A DNA stretch of 64,000 nucleotides from contig NC_092663.1 of assembly GCF_032118995.1 (NCBI RefSeq), positions 3,100,001-3,164,000 of the forward strand, written 5' to 3'. This document shows positions 11,230-21,942 of the stretch, piece after piece. The DNA comes from Asterias amurensis. Lineage: Eukaryota > Echinodermata > Asteroidea > Forcipulatida > Asteriidae. The notes beneath the pieces are model-generated. The model was not told the DNA's origin. It did not search any database and was given only the letters and a program-made list of their open reading frames with translations. Both the position numbers and the translations under genes were made by a program. Position 1 is the stretch's first letter. Each line of letters starts with the position of its first letter.

Positions 11230-11500
11230 CCGAAGTAGGCCTTAAGGGAGCCGTTTCTCACATTGTTTTATACAATCAACCCTCCCCATAACTCGTTAAC
11301 CAAGTATAAAGGTTTTGTGCTAATAATTATTTTGATTTTTGGGGTTGAGAACGACCTCCGGATTAACGTGCCGGAGGTCGTTGGTTCGAATCCCACTCTA
11401 GTCAATTCTTTGTTCAACCCCCAAAATCATTTCAAATTTACCCAGTCAGTAGATATTGATAATATTTATTTTGAGTAATTACCAAAAGTGTCCACTGCAA
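11230..11500 (-). mobile_element. Partial 390 bp-family MITE split by a hairpin element
   Basis: The right half of a copy starts at GGGAGCCGTTTCTCAC and reaches AATTATTTTGA, is interrupted at about 11334-11428, and resumes near 11470 as TTTTGAGTAATTACC before ending at AGTGTCCACTGC. Confidence 0.65.
11334..11428. mobile_element. tRNA-half hairpin element, shortened copy
   Basis: The ends GATTTTTGGGGTTGA and its complement enclose CGACCTCCGG, a nine-base loop, CCGGAGGTCG and then GTTGGTTCGAATCCCACTC, a T-arm-like sequence. The left arm lacks the matching T-arm segment, so the hairpin is shorter than the one at 11701. Confidence 0.65.
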
Positions 11501-11700
11501 CTTTTTTTTTTTTACCGTGCAATTGTTGTAATCCTATTTTGTAGGTGTAGGCCTATATATATACAATAAAATAAACACCATTAGTGTACTGACAGTGACG
11601 CTTATAAGATTGAAATTTTGAGGCATGAAAAACATATACCTTTTACTAAATTATCAAATAACAAACCACAAGGGAAACTGACTGGGTACATTTCATAAAT

Positions 11701-11826
11701 GATTTTGGGTTGAACAAAGAAAAATTGACTAGAGCGGGATTTGAACCAACGACCTCCGGCACGTTAAACCGGAGGTCGTTGGTTCAAATCCCGCTCTAGT
11801 CAATTTTTCTTTGTTCAACCAAAATC
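11701..11826. mobile_element. tRNA-half hairpin element, full copy
   Basis: A near-perfect inverted repeat with arms of about 58 bp (11701-11759 and 11769-11825) encloses a nine-base loop. Each arm contains CCGGAGGTCGTTGG followed by TTCAAATCCCGCTC, like an anticodon-stem, variable-loop, T-arm and acceptor series of a tRNA 3' half. The loop read on the minus strand contains TTAACGT, as in a Val(AAC) anticodon loop. No D-arm is present, so this is not a functional tRNA gene. Confidence 0.75.
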
Positions 11827-12092
11827 TTTTACTAAATTAACACATTACTTCGAAGTTAAAATGTTTCTCAAAATGCTTTATATTATCGGAAGCGGTTGTA
11901 ATGTATACATTGCAAGGTTTTTAACCAAAAGTGTCGATTTGATATTTCAAGAGTGACATGTACCAAACGCATAAGGGGCACATTGAAGACTGCAAGCGCA
12001 GCAGCCGAGTATTTAGGGCTTTCTATACAGTAACACTACAGTATACTATAAAATTGGAAGATCGCTCAAATAATTTGTTATACAGGAAGCTA

Positions 12093-12479
12093 TTAAAGGC
12101 AGTAGACACTATTGGTAATTACTCAAAATAATTATTGGCATAAAACCTTACTTTGTAACGAGTAATGGGGAGAGGTTGATGGTATAAAACATTGTGAGAA
12201 ACAGCTCCCTCTGAAATGACCTAGTTTTGGAGAAAGGAGTAATGTTCCACGAATTTGATTTCGATACCTCAAGTTTAGAACTTGAGGTCTCGAAATCAAC
12301 CATCTAAACGCACACAACTTAGTGTTACAAGGGTGTTTTTTTCTTTCATTATTATCTCGCAACTTCGACGACCAATTGAGCTCAAATTTTCACAGGTTTG
12401 TTATTTTATGCAAATGTTGATATACACCAAGTGAGAAGACTGGTCTTTAACAATTACCAATAGTGTCCACTGTCTTTAA
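12093..12479 (+). mobile_element. 390 bp-family MITE, complete
   Basis: TTAAAGGCAGTAGACACTAT to GTGTCCACTGTCTTTAA. The inner palindrome reads CTCAAGTTTAGAACTTGAG. This is one of the least damaged copies in the window. Confidence 0.88.
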
Positions 12480-12519
12480 CTACAATGTGAAATACAATTT
12501 ATTATAGCAGCGTTGTTTG

Positions 12520-12693
12520 CAGGTGTGGCGGTTTCAGTCTTCCGCCGCCGTGTTCAGTTTTCCGGGACTCAGTACAGCATAATAACAATTGACTGCTTTC
12601 GCTTGCTGTGCGCAGGCGTCGCATGACGTAATGTTACCGTATTTGGTCATTCGGAAAACTGAACACGGCGGAAAGTTGAAACCGCCACACCTG
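12520..12693. mobile_element. 174 bp TIR element upstream of reductase 1
   Basis: CAGGTGTGGCGGTTTCAG and CCGTGTTCAGTTTTCCG at the left recur as complements at the right, forming arms of about 44 bp. It ends 206 bp before the conserved promoter block. Confidence 0.8.
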
Positions 12694-12898
12694 GAGTTAC
12701 GGTGTCCTAGGGAAATCTGTGCCTTCGATATGTTTATGTGTCCATGGGAAATGTACATGGGCTGAAGGAGCAGTATTCAAAAGAGGGCGCTATCACCAGA
12801 AGGTTCTTTATGTCTGTGGTTTGTACCACGTGTGTACCACCGACACATGACTTCTTCAATCATGACGACACAACCCCTTTAACTTGACACTTGTTGGA

Positions 12899-13053
12899 TG
12901 GACCCTGGACATTATTAGCCACGCCCTCCACTCGTCCGTTGAGTTCCTAGGACGCCATGTTCACGCCGTAGCAACCTTCATCGTCATACTTTAAAAACTC
13001 GCATTTTGGCTGCCTCCGGTCCAACGAATGGTACCTAAACGTATATTATTGTT
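12899..13053 (+). promoter_or_regulatory. Probable promoter of reductase copy 1
   Basis: This block aligns with 23731-23888 in front of copy 2. Shared landmarks in the same order are TGGACCCT, a CCACGCCC GC-type box, TTCCTAGG, TTCA-CGTCAT and TTAAAA followed by CTC-CATT. The TTTAAAA at 12990 could serve as a TATA-like box about 275 bp before the start codon. The extent of the 5' leader is unknown. Confidence 0.55.
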
Positions 13054-13265
13054 GTAAAATACCAGATAAAAATTGGTGTTCAGACTAAAACAAGATGACA
13101 CGCCGTCTTTTCGTAATACAACACAAAATCTGCAAAGTCAAGCTGCACTGTTTGTTGTTTACGTAAAAAAATAATCCGCGATGACTTGACAAATTAACTT
13201 TTTACGTCGTGACTTTGTCAGCACTCTCTCATAACTCATTTTTAGCTTCAGAAGTTAGCTGCAAG

Positions 13266-16200
13266 ATGTCTCGTCCTCAACGAGTAGCAGTGGTAAGTAG
13301 AGTTGAACTATATACTTTTTTAATTTTACTAGTGGAGGAAGGAACATTTCATTTCCGTATACTAATTTTTTACTAACGTACTGCCACCACTAGCCCCACT
13401 TGTGTGGCCAAGGATTGCTGGATATCCTTGGCCACACAAGCCACTTGAAGTGGGGCTACCAAATGTGTACCACAATTTATAATTATGTGGCTAAAATTTT
13501 AATAAAGTTGTTTATATGCTATTTGTGTATTTATTTTTGGATAACTTTCCGTATGGCGCCACAAAAAAGGGATATCTCATTGAGGTAAATTAGAATAGAT
13601 ACAATATCGAAAAAGTGGTGGCGCCATCCCCCATAGGGAAACTTTTTTGCCACGGATTGAGTCACAGGACAATTGACTAGTGATTTTGTTGTCTGTGGTA
13701 TGTATAGTACTACTAGTACCCGTGTAGTACCCCGTTCATTTCTTGCTTAGCTTAGAAATTTGCTAAGCAGATTTTTTTGCTTTGAAAACAGCTTTTGCAA
13801 ATGAAATTGAGCCCTGGGCTCAAATTCAGTTATGGCTTTGCTTGCTGTAACTTAAAGCAAAGAATCTGCACTTACTATGGGTACTAGTTGCGATAACGTA
13901 ACCCTCCTGCGTATGCCTCCTGCCGACGACGGAGGCAGGAGGGTTTTTATGTTATCGCAACTATACGGATACATTGTACGTACATAACAAGGAAATTCCG
14001 CGCTTACGTCTGCTGAGTCATGCTGCATGTTTGTTGATGATCGTTAATTACAATGCAAAGCTGTGTTTTGCCATCTTTCTTCGCTAGACATTGTCAAACT
14101 TGTTTTTATAATAAAGAGAGTTTCTTCCATCAGGTCACAGGTAGCAACAAAGGCATTGGGTTTGCCGCTGTACGAGCGCTATGCAAGCAACTTGACAATG
14201 GTGTTGTCTACCTCACATCACGAAATGAAGAAAGGGGTAAAGAAGCCGTGGCTAAACTCAACGAAGAAGGGCTTAAGCCTCAGTTTCATCAGTTAGACAT
14301 CGACGACCGAACGAGTGTGGAAAGGCTCCGAGACTACTTGAAGAAAACATACGGAGGTTTGGACATTCTGATCAACAATGCAGGAATTGCATTCAAGGTA
14401 CGTATTAAGGCCATTGGACCCTTTTGGTACAGAAAAGAAAAAAAAAGTTCACAGATTTACAAATAACTTACAGGGTTTACAGAAGGTAGTGGTGAAATTC
14501 TTCTCTTGAAATATTATTCCATAAAATGCATTACTTTTTGAGGAAACAGTAAAACAATATCAATTCTCGTTAACGAGAATTACAGATTTATTTTAAACAC
14601 TATCATGACACGACGAAACGCGCGGATACAAGGGTGGGTTTTCCCGTTATTTCTCCCGACTCCGAATGACCGATTGAGCCCAAACTTTCACAGGTTTTTT
14701 ATTTGATATAGAAGTTGTGATACACGAAGTGTGGGCCTTGGACAATACTGTTCACCGAAAGGGTCCAATGGCTTTAACAGCAGGGATTAAATTTTCACCA
14801 ACAAAATGCTGATTTAAAAGTCAACTTTGAAAGTTTCAGCTGACTACAGTTCGACTTGTTGAGAAAACAGCAAAACTTTTCACTGTATTTTTATTGAGAA
14901 AATCGAATCCATCCATTTTTAGCGATGTGAGAGGGCTTAAAGGCAGTGGACACTATTGGTAATTACTCAAAATAATAGTTAGCATAACACCTTACTTGGT
15001 AATGAGTAATAGGGAGAGGTTGATAGTATAAAACATTGTGAGAAACGGCTCCCTCTGAAGTGACGTAGTTTTCGAGAAAGAATTAATTTTCCACAAATTT
15101 GATTTCGAGACCTCAAGTTTAGAATTTGAGGTCTCAAAATCAAGCATCTAAAAGCACACAACAATTTTCCACGAATTTGATGTGTTTTTTTTCTTTCATT
15201 ATTATCTCGCAAATTTGATGACCAGTTGAGCTCAAATTTTCACAGGTTTGTTATTTTATGCATTTATGTCGAGATACACCAAGTGAGAAGACTGGGCTTT
15301 GACAATTACCAATAGTGTCCAATGTCTTTAAGTGTCGGCGGTTGCTAGATAGGGGGTAGCAACCCTATCTCTGGCCACAGCATTTACAAATGGACAGACA
15401 CCACTACAGGGTCAAGAGTAAAAAAAAATACCTCCCTCATCCTTTATTGAGGCCGCATCCTTTTTTTCACTATTTTTTATTTAACATTTTTGTCTGTGTT
15501 TGTGTAGGAAATAAGTAACAGAAAATAAAAAGGCCCCCATCCTCCTCTTTTTGGAAAAACACGGAAGATCAACTTGGCCTTATTGATTTCTATCAGCACC
15601 AAGCACTTTCAAATTTTAGTCCGGTTCTAAGTCAAGGCCATTGTGACTTACGTCTCGCCGAGACTCGGTCGTCTAAAGTTCCATGCTTCAAATCAATACT
15701 TGATTTTACTTCTTCATTTTTGTATCAATCCTTTCAAACAGGCTTCTTCTACTGAACCATTTGGTAGTCAGGCAACCATCACCATGGCAACCAACTACAC
15801 AGCAACAATCGACGCTTGCAAAATCCTAATTCCTGTGATTAAACCAGGTGGCAGGTACAGACACAGTTTCCATTTAACTATTTTATTCTTATACTCAGTC
15901 AGGTGTTCTGAAAGGCACTGGACACTATTGGTATTGGTAAATACTCAAAATATATTTGTAAGCATAAAAACTTACTTGGTAGCAAGTAATACGCCTCTCT
16001 TAATACTCTCTTAACCCTAACCCTGCATGACATCATAATTCCTACCCAAAATGAGGCTATGGGCGCACGTTCCCCATCACTTGCAGTGGCTGCGCCCATC
16101 GCCTCCTTTTGAGTTAGCATTGTGACGTACCTCATGCATTAATATTAAGAAAGGCGTATGGAGAGCTGTTGATAGTATAAAACATTGTGAGAAACGGCTC

Positions 16201-19200
16201 CCTCTGAACTAACGCAGTTTGTGAGAAAGAAGTAAATTTGTACTCAAATAATAAAAGACTTCAGGCCTGTAGCCTTTTATAATTATTAGGCATCTGAAAG
16301 CACACAAAGTAATGTAATGCAACAAGGGTGTTTTTTCTTTTATTATTCTCTTGCAAATTTGATGACCAATTGAGCCAGAAATTTATCAGATTTGTTATTT
16401 TATGCATATGTTGGAATACACCAAAGGCCCATTCACACGAGCGCTGCAAACGAGGGTCCCTGGTTAAGGGCGCCAGCCGTCTGTCACCTGTACCGCGTGC
16501 GATTTTTTAGCGAGCATTCACACGACACACACACACACACATGTAAACATACGTCCCTCGTTTGGGTAGGCTTGACTGCATGGACTAAAGTCTACAAGCG
16601 ATTACAGTTAAAAGGAATAAAATAATACAATTTCATTGAAATCAATTTCATTTTAAGTCACATAAAATGTAGAATATTTTACAAACATTTGCGATAACGT
16701 AACTCTCATCCCGGCGGCCGCCGGGAAGGGGGTTACGTTTTCGAAGCTAAAAAAAGAAAAACACGATTCAAATAGCTTTTTGGACGTTAAAAATGCTACA
16801 TTGTTGAATGGAAATGCTTTATAGATATGAAGTTATTGATGACACATACCAAATAATGAATAAAAACATCAAAAAGCTTAACCAAATGACGTATTCTGCT
16901 TCCGAATGAACGATGTTTTTTTTTGCTTCAAGGTTTGAGCTTGTCTCGAAATGCAGTGATCCAGCAACGTCGAGTCATGTTCGAGTCATAGAAAAACACG
17001 AAATTCCACGATTCAAATAGAGTTTTTGACGTTAAAAACGCTACATTGTTGAATGAAAATGTTTTGTAGATATGGAATTATTGATGAGACATAACAAATG
17101 GTGAATTCAAACATAGAAAAGCTTTGCCAAAAGACGTATTCTGCTCCCGATTGAACGATGTTTTTGCTTCAAGGTTTGGACTGGTCTAGCATCCGGCCAC
17201 AAAACCCACCAGCCAAACGATCGTTGTCCAGCGTTGAGCAGATATACATCACGTGTATGTACATGTACATGTATATGCATGCTATAGTTCGCCCATTTCT
17301 TCCTCCATAGTTCTACACGTGTCAACGCAGCGGTCCCTCGTTACGATCGCAGGCATTCGGTTCAGACGATGGCTCCCCATGATTATAACATTGATGCAAT
17401 TTTTTGGAGGAGGTCTCGATCTGTGTTATGAACAACACGGGACCCAGGTAATTTCGTAACATACATAGCATTCACACGACGTGGATTTGCAATTTCATAA
17501 CATCGATGTTATGAAATCGCACGGGACCCTCGTTTGCAGCGCTCGTGTGAATGGGCCTCAAGTGAGAATACTGGTCTGTAACAATAACCAAAGGGGTCCA
17601 GTACCTTTAACACAGTCCATCATCTATGCATATCTAAAACGTCTAGTTTTCCAAGTATGAGAAAGTCGTACCACTTTGATTGCAAAGTATGCTGGAGCAA
17701 TTGTAAATAAGAGGGAGATGTTTCAAACATTGCATATTGCTTTTACATACTTCACCTTTTTCCATCAGTTTGTGGAATTGCAATGATACATGATTGGGCT
17801 AACCAAATGACGAATTAAAAAGTAAAACTTTTATTCAAATACGTCGCAACTGGAATCCAAAAACTTGGGCTAACCAGAAACCAATGTGTCTGTGACTTAA
17901 TTCTGTGTAGTTTGAAAAATTTGTTTTCCACAAAGATTCAATAGTTGACTTGTGGACAAGTCGTTAAATGTCTGTTGCGGTAATAGCGTTCGGAATCTCC
18001 CCGCGATTCCCCTGGTATTCTCGCGAGACTACTGCTCTCACGACTAGTTCCATAGAAGTCGGCAACCTGCAGTTCGCGCGAGAATAGTGATCTCGCAAGA
18101 GCACCGCCACAACTCGACTATCTCACTGCGGCAGACCATTAACAACTTGTCCACAAGTCTAATTCAATAGAAGCCTACCATTTATTTCTAAACTAATTAA
18201 TTCTGAACTAAAAACTTTTGATTTCTCTTTTTTTTTTTCATGCAGGGTAGTCAGTGTGGCAAGTTTCACTGGGAAGATGGCTTTCGATAAAATGAGCAAG
18301 GAGAACCAAGATCGATTGACAGCTACTAAGACAGAGGAAGATGTCGCACTGCTTATGAAAGAGTTTGTTGAGTAAGTGCTTTCCACAAAGATGAGAGTCA
18401 ATAATACACTGTTGTATTGATGGACTAAACAAAAAGTATTGCTTTAGGGCAATTCCAAGCAAACATGGACATGACACCAAAAAATCAAGTTTTTGTCACA
18501 ACTTTCTTTCCCCTTAGAAGTTATAGCTAACATACGAAACCAATTTATTTTTAGTTGTTGACAAGGAATGAACCAAATTTTGCCAAATAAGAACTCAGCT
18601 TGGGCTCCACGTAGGCGTGGCTAAATTGAGTGGAAACGTGTAATGCGACTAACCGTAATGCGACTAACCATGGTTTTGCCACGTAAACCTAAAAGTTCAA
18701 GTTGCTGACTATTTATAAGTATCCTGTTGGATACTAATGTATAAGAGATGTGTGCTAAACGTAGTAAAACCTTTGCAAGGTTTTTAGTTTGAGGAAACTT
18801 TTGAATTGAGAAGTGTATTTTTTATCATGTCCTTTTTGTGTAATGCGACTAACCGCTTTTTACAAAGCTATAACATCCAGAGTACAACGCCCACAACATT
18901 TTTAATATCATCACTTAAAAGCCTTGGGTGTCAAGTACAAATCAGTCTATAAACTTAGTGGAAATAATATCTCACATAGAACTACTAGCACCAAGATCAA
19001 GAAATGACACTAAAAAGTGTAATGCGACTAACCATGGAATCGCCCTTTACCAAAAATAATTCTAAGTAAAAATGAGCAGGGTTTTGCTAAGTAAAAATTA
19101 ACAGGATACCATTCATAAATTGTATGCTTGCATGTTGTGTAGGATGTTACCCTAAATCTGAAGCATAATTGTTTTAGTGCTCAGCTATTTTGGTGCTTTG

Positions 19201-21942
19201 TGCAACTCTATGTAAAAGGGCCATTATGAGTTCGCTGTAAAGAAACCATTTTAATTTATTTTGGTTGTGAAGTCAAGGACTCTCAGAAATAGTGATCTTG
19301 ATCAATACAAGCCAAGGAAGAACCCAGTGGGGAGAAAACAAGGAAGGAAGTTTAATTTGTAGACGGGGGGTCAAAATGCCAGAAACATAATCCAGGGAAA
19401 CCATCAAGTCAGGTAGAGACTGAAAACTCATTGCCCCAGGTTTAATTTTGAAGTGGGTCCTAGAGGTGGACGGCGAGGAAAGATACTTCTATGCCAACCC
19501 CACATAACAACAAGTTCAGGTAGAGAGATCAAGGGCTTGGGAGATCAAGGTGTGGCTTCAGGTCAAGGTCATGTAGTTAGGTTTGAAAAATGAAAATTTG
19601 CATCAGAGACGAAGAGCATTCATTTTGGTTTTACCTATATACACACCGACGTGTGTTAGCACACACTCCATGAGCTCTGTAAAAAAAGAAATCACATGCA
19701 TATTACTTAAATAATAAGAAGAAATAATAATATCGAAGTCTTATATAGCGCACGTATCTACCAAGCAAGGTACTCAAGGCGCTGAGTATATACAAACTTT
19801 CAGAAAGATAGGTTATTGCAGTGATGAATTTTGAGACCCAATTAGTTAGCACCTTATAAGGGTTTACAAGGTGCTACGGCGCATTAAGCAGCCACATCCA
19901 GGAACACCGGGGCGAACCCCTTCTCTTTTCGATAAGTGCACTGGGTTCTTTTACATGCGTTACACAACACATGGGACCAACGACTTTACCTCCCATCCGA
20001 AGGACGAAGCAATGGTCAAGTGTCTTGCTTAAGGACACAAGTGTCACGGCTGGGAATTCGAACCCACACTCTGCTGATCAGAAACACCAGAGTTTGAATT
20101 CGGTGATCTTAACCGCTCGGCCACGACACTTTCATATTACTTGGGTGGGATTCAAACCCACGACCTTTGCAATAGACCGATCCAGTAGGCTCCGCCCACG
20201 CAGACGTGTGAGCAAGAACATGTGTGGCTCTCCAATGCCTTTCTGCACAACTCTGCCACGTGCGCCAAGCATACGCGCACGCACGTCGGACCTTAGTGTC
20301 GGACCTTCGTTGCGTTGTGATTGGTCAATACGCAATGGGGCGGAGCTTAATGGATCGGTCTCTTACAGAGCAGTGTCTTGCCAACTAGAACACCAAAATT
20401 GCCCCGACAGCTTTGAATCCTATATTTTGGTTAGTTTGGGTTATTTCATTATATTTTAAAAACTAAAAATGACATTACTTTTTTTACTCTTTGCAGGGCT
20501 GCAAACAAAGGTGACCATGTAAGCAAAGGCTGGCCTGACTGGGGTTATCCCATGACTAAACTTGGAGTTATTGGTGCGGTGAAAGCACTTGCACAAAAAC
20601 ACCAGAGTGAGAATCCTAAAGATGACATCCTAATTATGGCGGTAAGTTTGTTAAAATTATATGTCAAGAAACAATAAACCTTCAAAGTAAAAGTTTTTAT
20701 TTTCAATGTTTGCAACCAAAGGACAGAGCTTTCAATAATAATAACAATAATATTCGGTTTTTTATTATACACTATGTCTAAAAGCGCTTCCAACATTATA
20801 TTCAATCACAAATTTATAACGCCTAAAGCTGTTTTGTATGGTTTTCATCATTGGAAGTAAATAGAGTAAATTCATTCCACATCGTTGAGTTTTAAATCAA
20901 CACACTATAATATTGATCACATTAGGTAGTTGTGGTTTATTAATTTTGGTTTTTACCCATACACCGATGTGTGTTAGCACTGTATACTCAGTACTTTCCC
21001 GAGTCCTGTGAAAAAATATCACAGGCATGTTACTCGGGTGGGATTCGAACCCACGACCCTTGCAATTCTAGAGCAGTGTCTTACCAACTAGACTACCGAG
21101 GTTGCCCGGCAGCTAGAGGCAGTTCGAATCCTATGTTTTGGCAGCGGGTACCGCAACGATATAATAGATGTTAAATTTGCATCGGGGATAAAGAATATTA
21201 ATTTTGGTTTTTACCCATACACCGATGTGTGTTAGCACTGTATACTCAGTACTTTCCCGAGTCCTGTGAAAAAATATCACAGGCATGTTACTCGGGTGGG
21301 ATTCGAACCCACGACCCTTGCAATTCTAGAGCAGTGTCTTACCAACTAGACTACCGAGGTTGCCCGGCAGCTAGAGGCAGTTCGAATCCTATGTTTTGGC
21401 AGCGGGTACCGCAACGATATAATAGATGTTAAATTTGCATCGGGGATAAAGAATATTAATTTTGGTTTTTTTTTTACCCATACACCGATGTGTGTTAGCA
21501 CTGTATACTCAGTACTTTCCCGAGTCCTGTGAAAAAATATCACAGGCATGTTACTCGGGTGGGATTCGAACCCACGACCCTTGCGTGTGGTTTAGTGAAA
21601 ACAACTAAAAATATGTGAAATTTTCCGCTGAATCTGTAAAAATTGTGAAATGTTTTTAGTGACGGTAGTATTCTGAAATTTCTTAATATTTCACGTTGAA
21701 CCCTTTTTATACTACTATTCAAGTAGTTTGAATTTAATTTGTGATTTTTCTGTGTCTTTTTTTTTCACTTCATAAAACAGTGCTGCCCAGGTTTCGTGGA
21801 TACAGATATGACAAGCCACAAGGGAAAAAAGACACCAGATGAAGGGGCTGATACGCCAGTCTACTTGGCCATGCTACCACCTGGTTCCGAAGGATTCAAT
21901 GGCAACATGTATGCAGACAGAGCACTAGCCAATGTGTGGTAG
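13266..21942 (+). CDS. CBR1: Carbonyl reductase (CBR1-like SDR), copy 1, six exons
   Basis: Exons: 13266-13292, 14134-14397, 15742-15854, 18246-18371, 20497-20641 and 21781-21942. All introns are GT-AG and the frame is continuous, giving 278 residues, the usual CBR1 length. The enzyme should be a cytosolic NADPH-dependent short-chain dehydrogenase/reductase acting on carbonyls. Visible motifs are the Rossmann TGSNKGIG near residue 11, NNAG near residue 90, VVSVAS with the catalytic Ser, YPMTK with the catalytic Tyr and Lys, and CCPGFVDTDM. The animal CBR1 hallmarks FHQLDIDD and PDEGADTPVYLA are present. The neighbourhood of the active Tyr reads DWGYPMTK instead of the usual S-S-A-Y-G-V-T-K, so substrate preference may differ. 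A paralogue follows 2.3 kb downstream on the same strand. A polyadenylation signal lies at 22730. The assignment to the CBR1 class is secure; exact orthology is not. Confidence 0.93.
13391..13652. repeat. Two nearby hairpins in reductase 1 intron 1
   Basis: At 13391-13458 TAGCCCCACTTG and TGTGTGGCCAAGGAT are mirrored by ATCCTTGGCCACACA and TGGGGCTA. At 13539-13652 CTTTCCGTATGGCGCCAC faces GTGGCGCCAT and ATAGGGAAAC. They may be remnants of one fold-back element. Confidence 0.6.
13885..13963. mobile_element. 79 bp palindromic element (GTTGCGATAACGTAAC ends)
   Basis: TAGTTGCGATAAC with CCCTCCTGC at the left is mirrored by GGCAGGAGGG and GTTATCGCAACTA at the right. Related end sequences occur singly at about 16690 and 25020, so a small dispersed family is likely. 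Confidence 0.65.
14405..14777. mobile_element. Second-family TTAA MITE in reductase 1 intron 2
   Basis: It starts eight bases after the exon 2 donor with TTAAGGCCATTGGACCC and ends GGGTCCAATGGCTTTAA. It shares the AATTCTCGTTAACGAGAATT centre with the copy at 5170-5543. Confidence 0.85.
14937..15331 (+). mobile_element. 390 bp-family MITE, complete
   Basis: TTAAAGGCAGTGGACACTAT to AGTGTCCAATGTCTTTAA, in reductase 1 intron 2, 160 bp after the previous MITE. The phrase AATTTTCCACGAATTTGATG is repeated inside it near 15164. Confidence 0.87.
15911..17610 (+). mobile_element. 390 bp-family MITE split by a 1.1 kb TIR element
   Basis: The left part runs from AAAGGCACTGGACACTATTG to TTGGAATACACCAA at 16425 and the right part from CAAGTGAGAATACTGG to GTCCAGTACCTTTAA. 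The break falls within the phrase ACACCAAGTGAGAA, which shows that this MITE was in place before the inner element arrived. A stretch near 16000-16145 without family similarity is a further insertion or replacement. Confidence 0.75.
16425..17558. mobile_element. 1.1 kb TIR element nested in a MITE
   Basis: The ends AGGCCCATTCACACGAGCGC and its complement continue as TIRs of about 35 bp through GAGGGTCCC. CAA stands on both sides, which suggests a 3 bp target duplication. The inside carries two copies of a segment of about 200 bp (near 16745-16945 and 16985-17185, sharing CGATTCAAATAG, GACGTTAAAAA and GCTACATTGTTGAATG). No transposase was found, so it is non-autonomous. Confidence 0.78.
17945..18161. 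mobile_element. 217 bp hAT-like MITE in reductase 1 intron 3
   Basis: TIRs TTGACTTGTGGACAAGT and the complement TAGACTTGTGGACAAGT are flanked on both sides by ATTCAATAG (17936-17944 and 18162-18170), a target duplication of hAT-like size. The right flank lies 75 bp before exon 4. Confidence 0.75.
18446..19046. mobile_element. ~600 bp element with AGGGCAATTCCA ends, reductase 1 intron 4
   Basis: AGGGCAATTCCAAG at the left matches the complement of the right end, AGGGCGATTCCATG. Inside, GTAATGCGACTAACC occurs four times (about 18638, 18653, 18840 and 19019). The element is absent from the same intron of copy 2. Confidence 0.6.
19709..20132 (-). mobile_element. tRNA-Ser/Leu-type SINE (family B) nested in family A
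   Basis: On the minus strand it begins GTGTCGTGGCCGAGCGGTTA, a Ser/Leu-like A box, followed by a B box GGTTCGAATTCC and a body ending TATATAAGACTTCG. It is flanked by a 10 bp target duplication CATATTACTT at 19699-19708 and 20133-20142. Confidence 0.88.
20174..20361. mobile_element. 188 bp TIR element nested in the SINE head
   Basis: AGACCGATCCA with GGCTCCGCCC at the left is mirrored by GGGGCGGAGC and TGGATCGGTCT at the right. A fragment with the same text (CACATGTTCTTGCTCACA, GGCATTGGAGA) occurs at 63460-63541. Confidence 0.78.
20939..21584 (-). repeat. 258 bp tandem repeat of SINE family A (2.5 units)
   Basis: Units begin at 20939, 21197 and 21455. The first two are essentially identical; the third stops inside the tRNA-like head at ACCCTTGC. 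Each carries CTCGGGTGGGATTCGAACCC, the complement of a B box. They lie in intron 5 of reductase 1, about 200 bp before the last exon. Confidence 0.92.

Larger units (their letters stand above)
19588..20420 (-). mobile_element. tRNA-derived SINE (family A) interrupted twice
   Basis: Minus-strand SINE with tail text GCATCAGAGACGAAGAGC and TGTTAGCAC, and a tRNA-like head whose B box reads as the complement of GATTCAAACCC. It is split by another SINE at 19709-20132 and by a TIR element at 20174-20361. Confidence 0.75.

Noticed and set aside
20132-20335. Possible true tRNA genes with GGTTCGAATCC B boxes (here and at 21040, 29810, 30700 and 32755)
   Set aside because: All are followed by SINE bodies and tails and lack complete cloverleaf pairing.
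20971-21432. Two identical 67-codon frames
   Set aside because: They are the tandem SINE copies read through the tRNA-like head.
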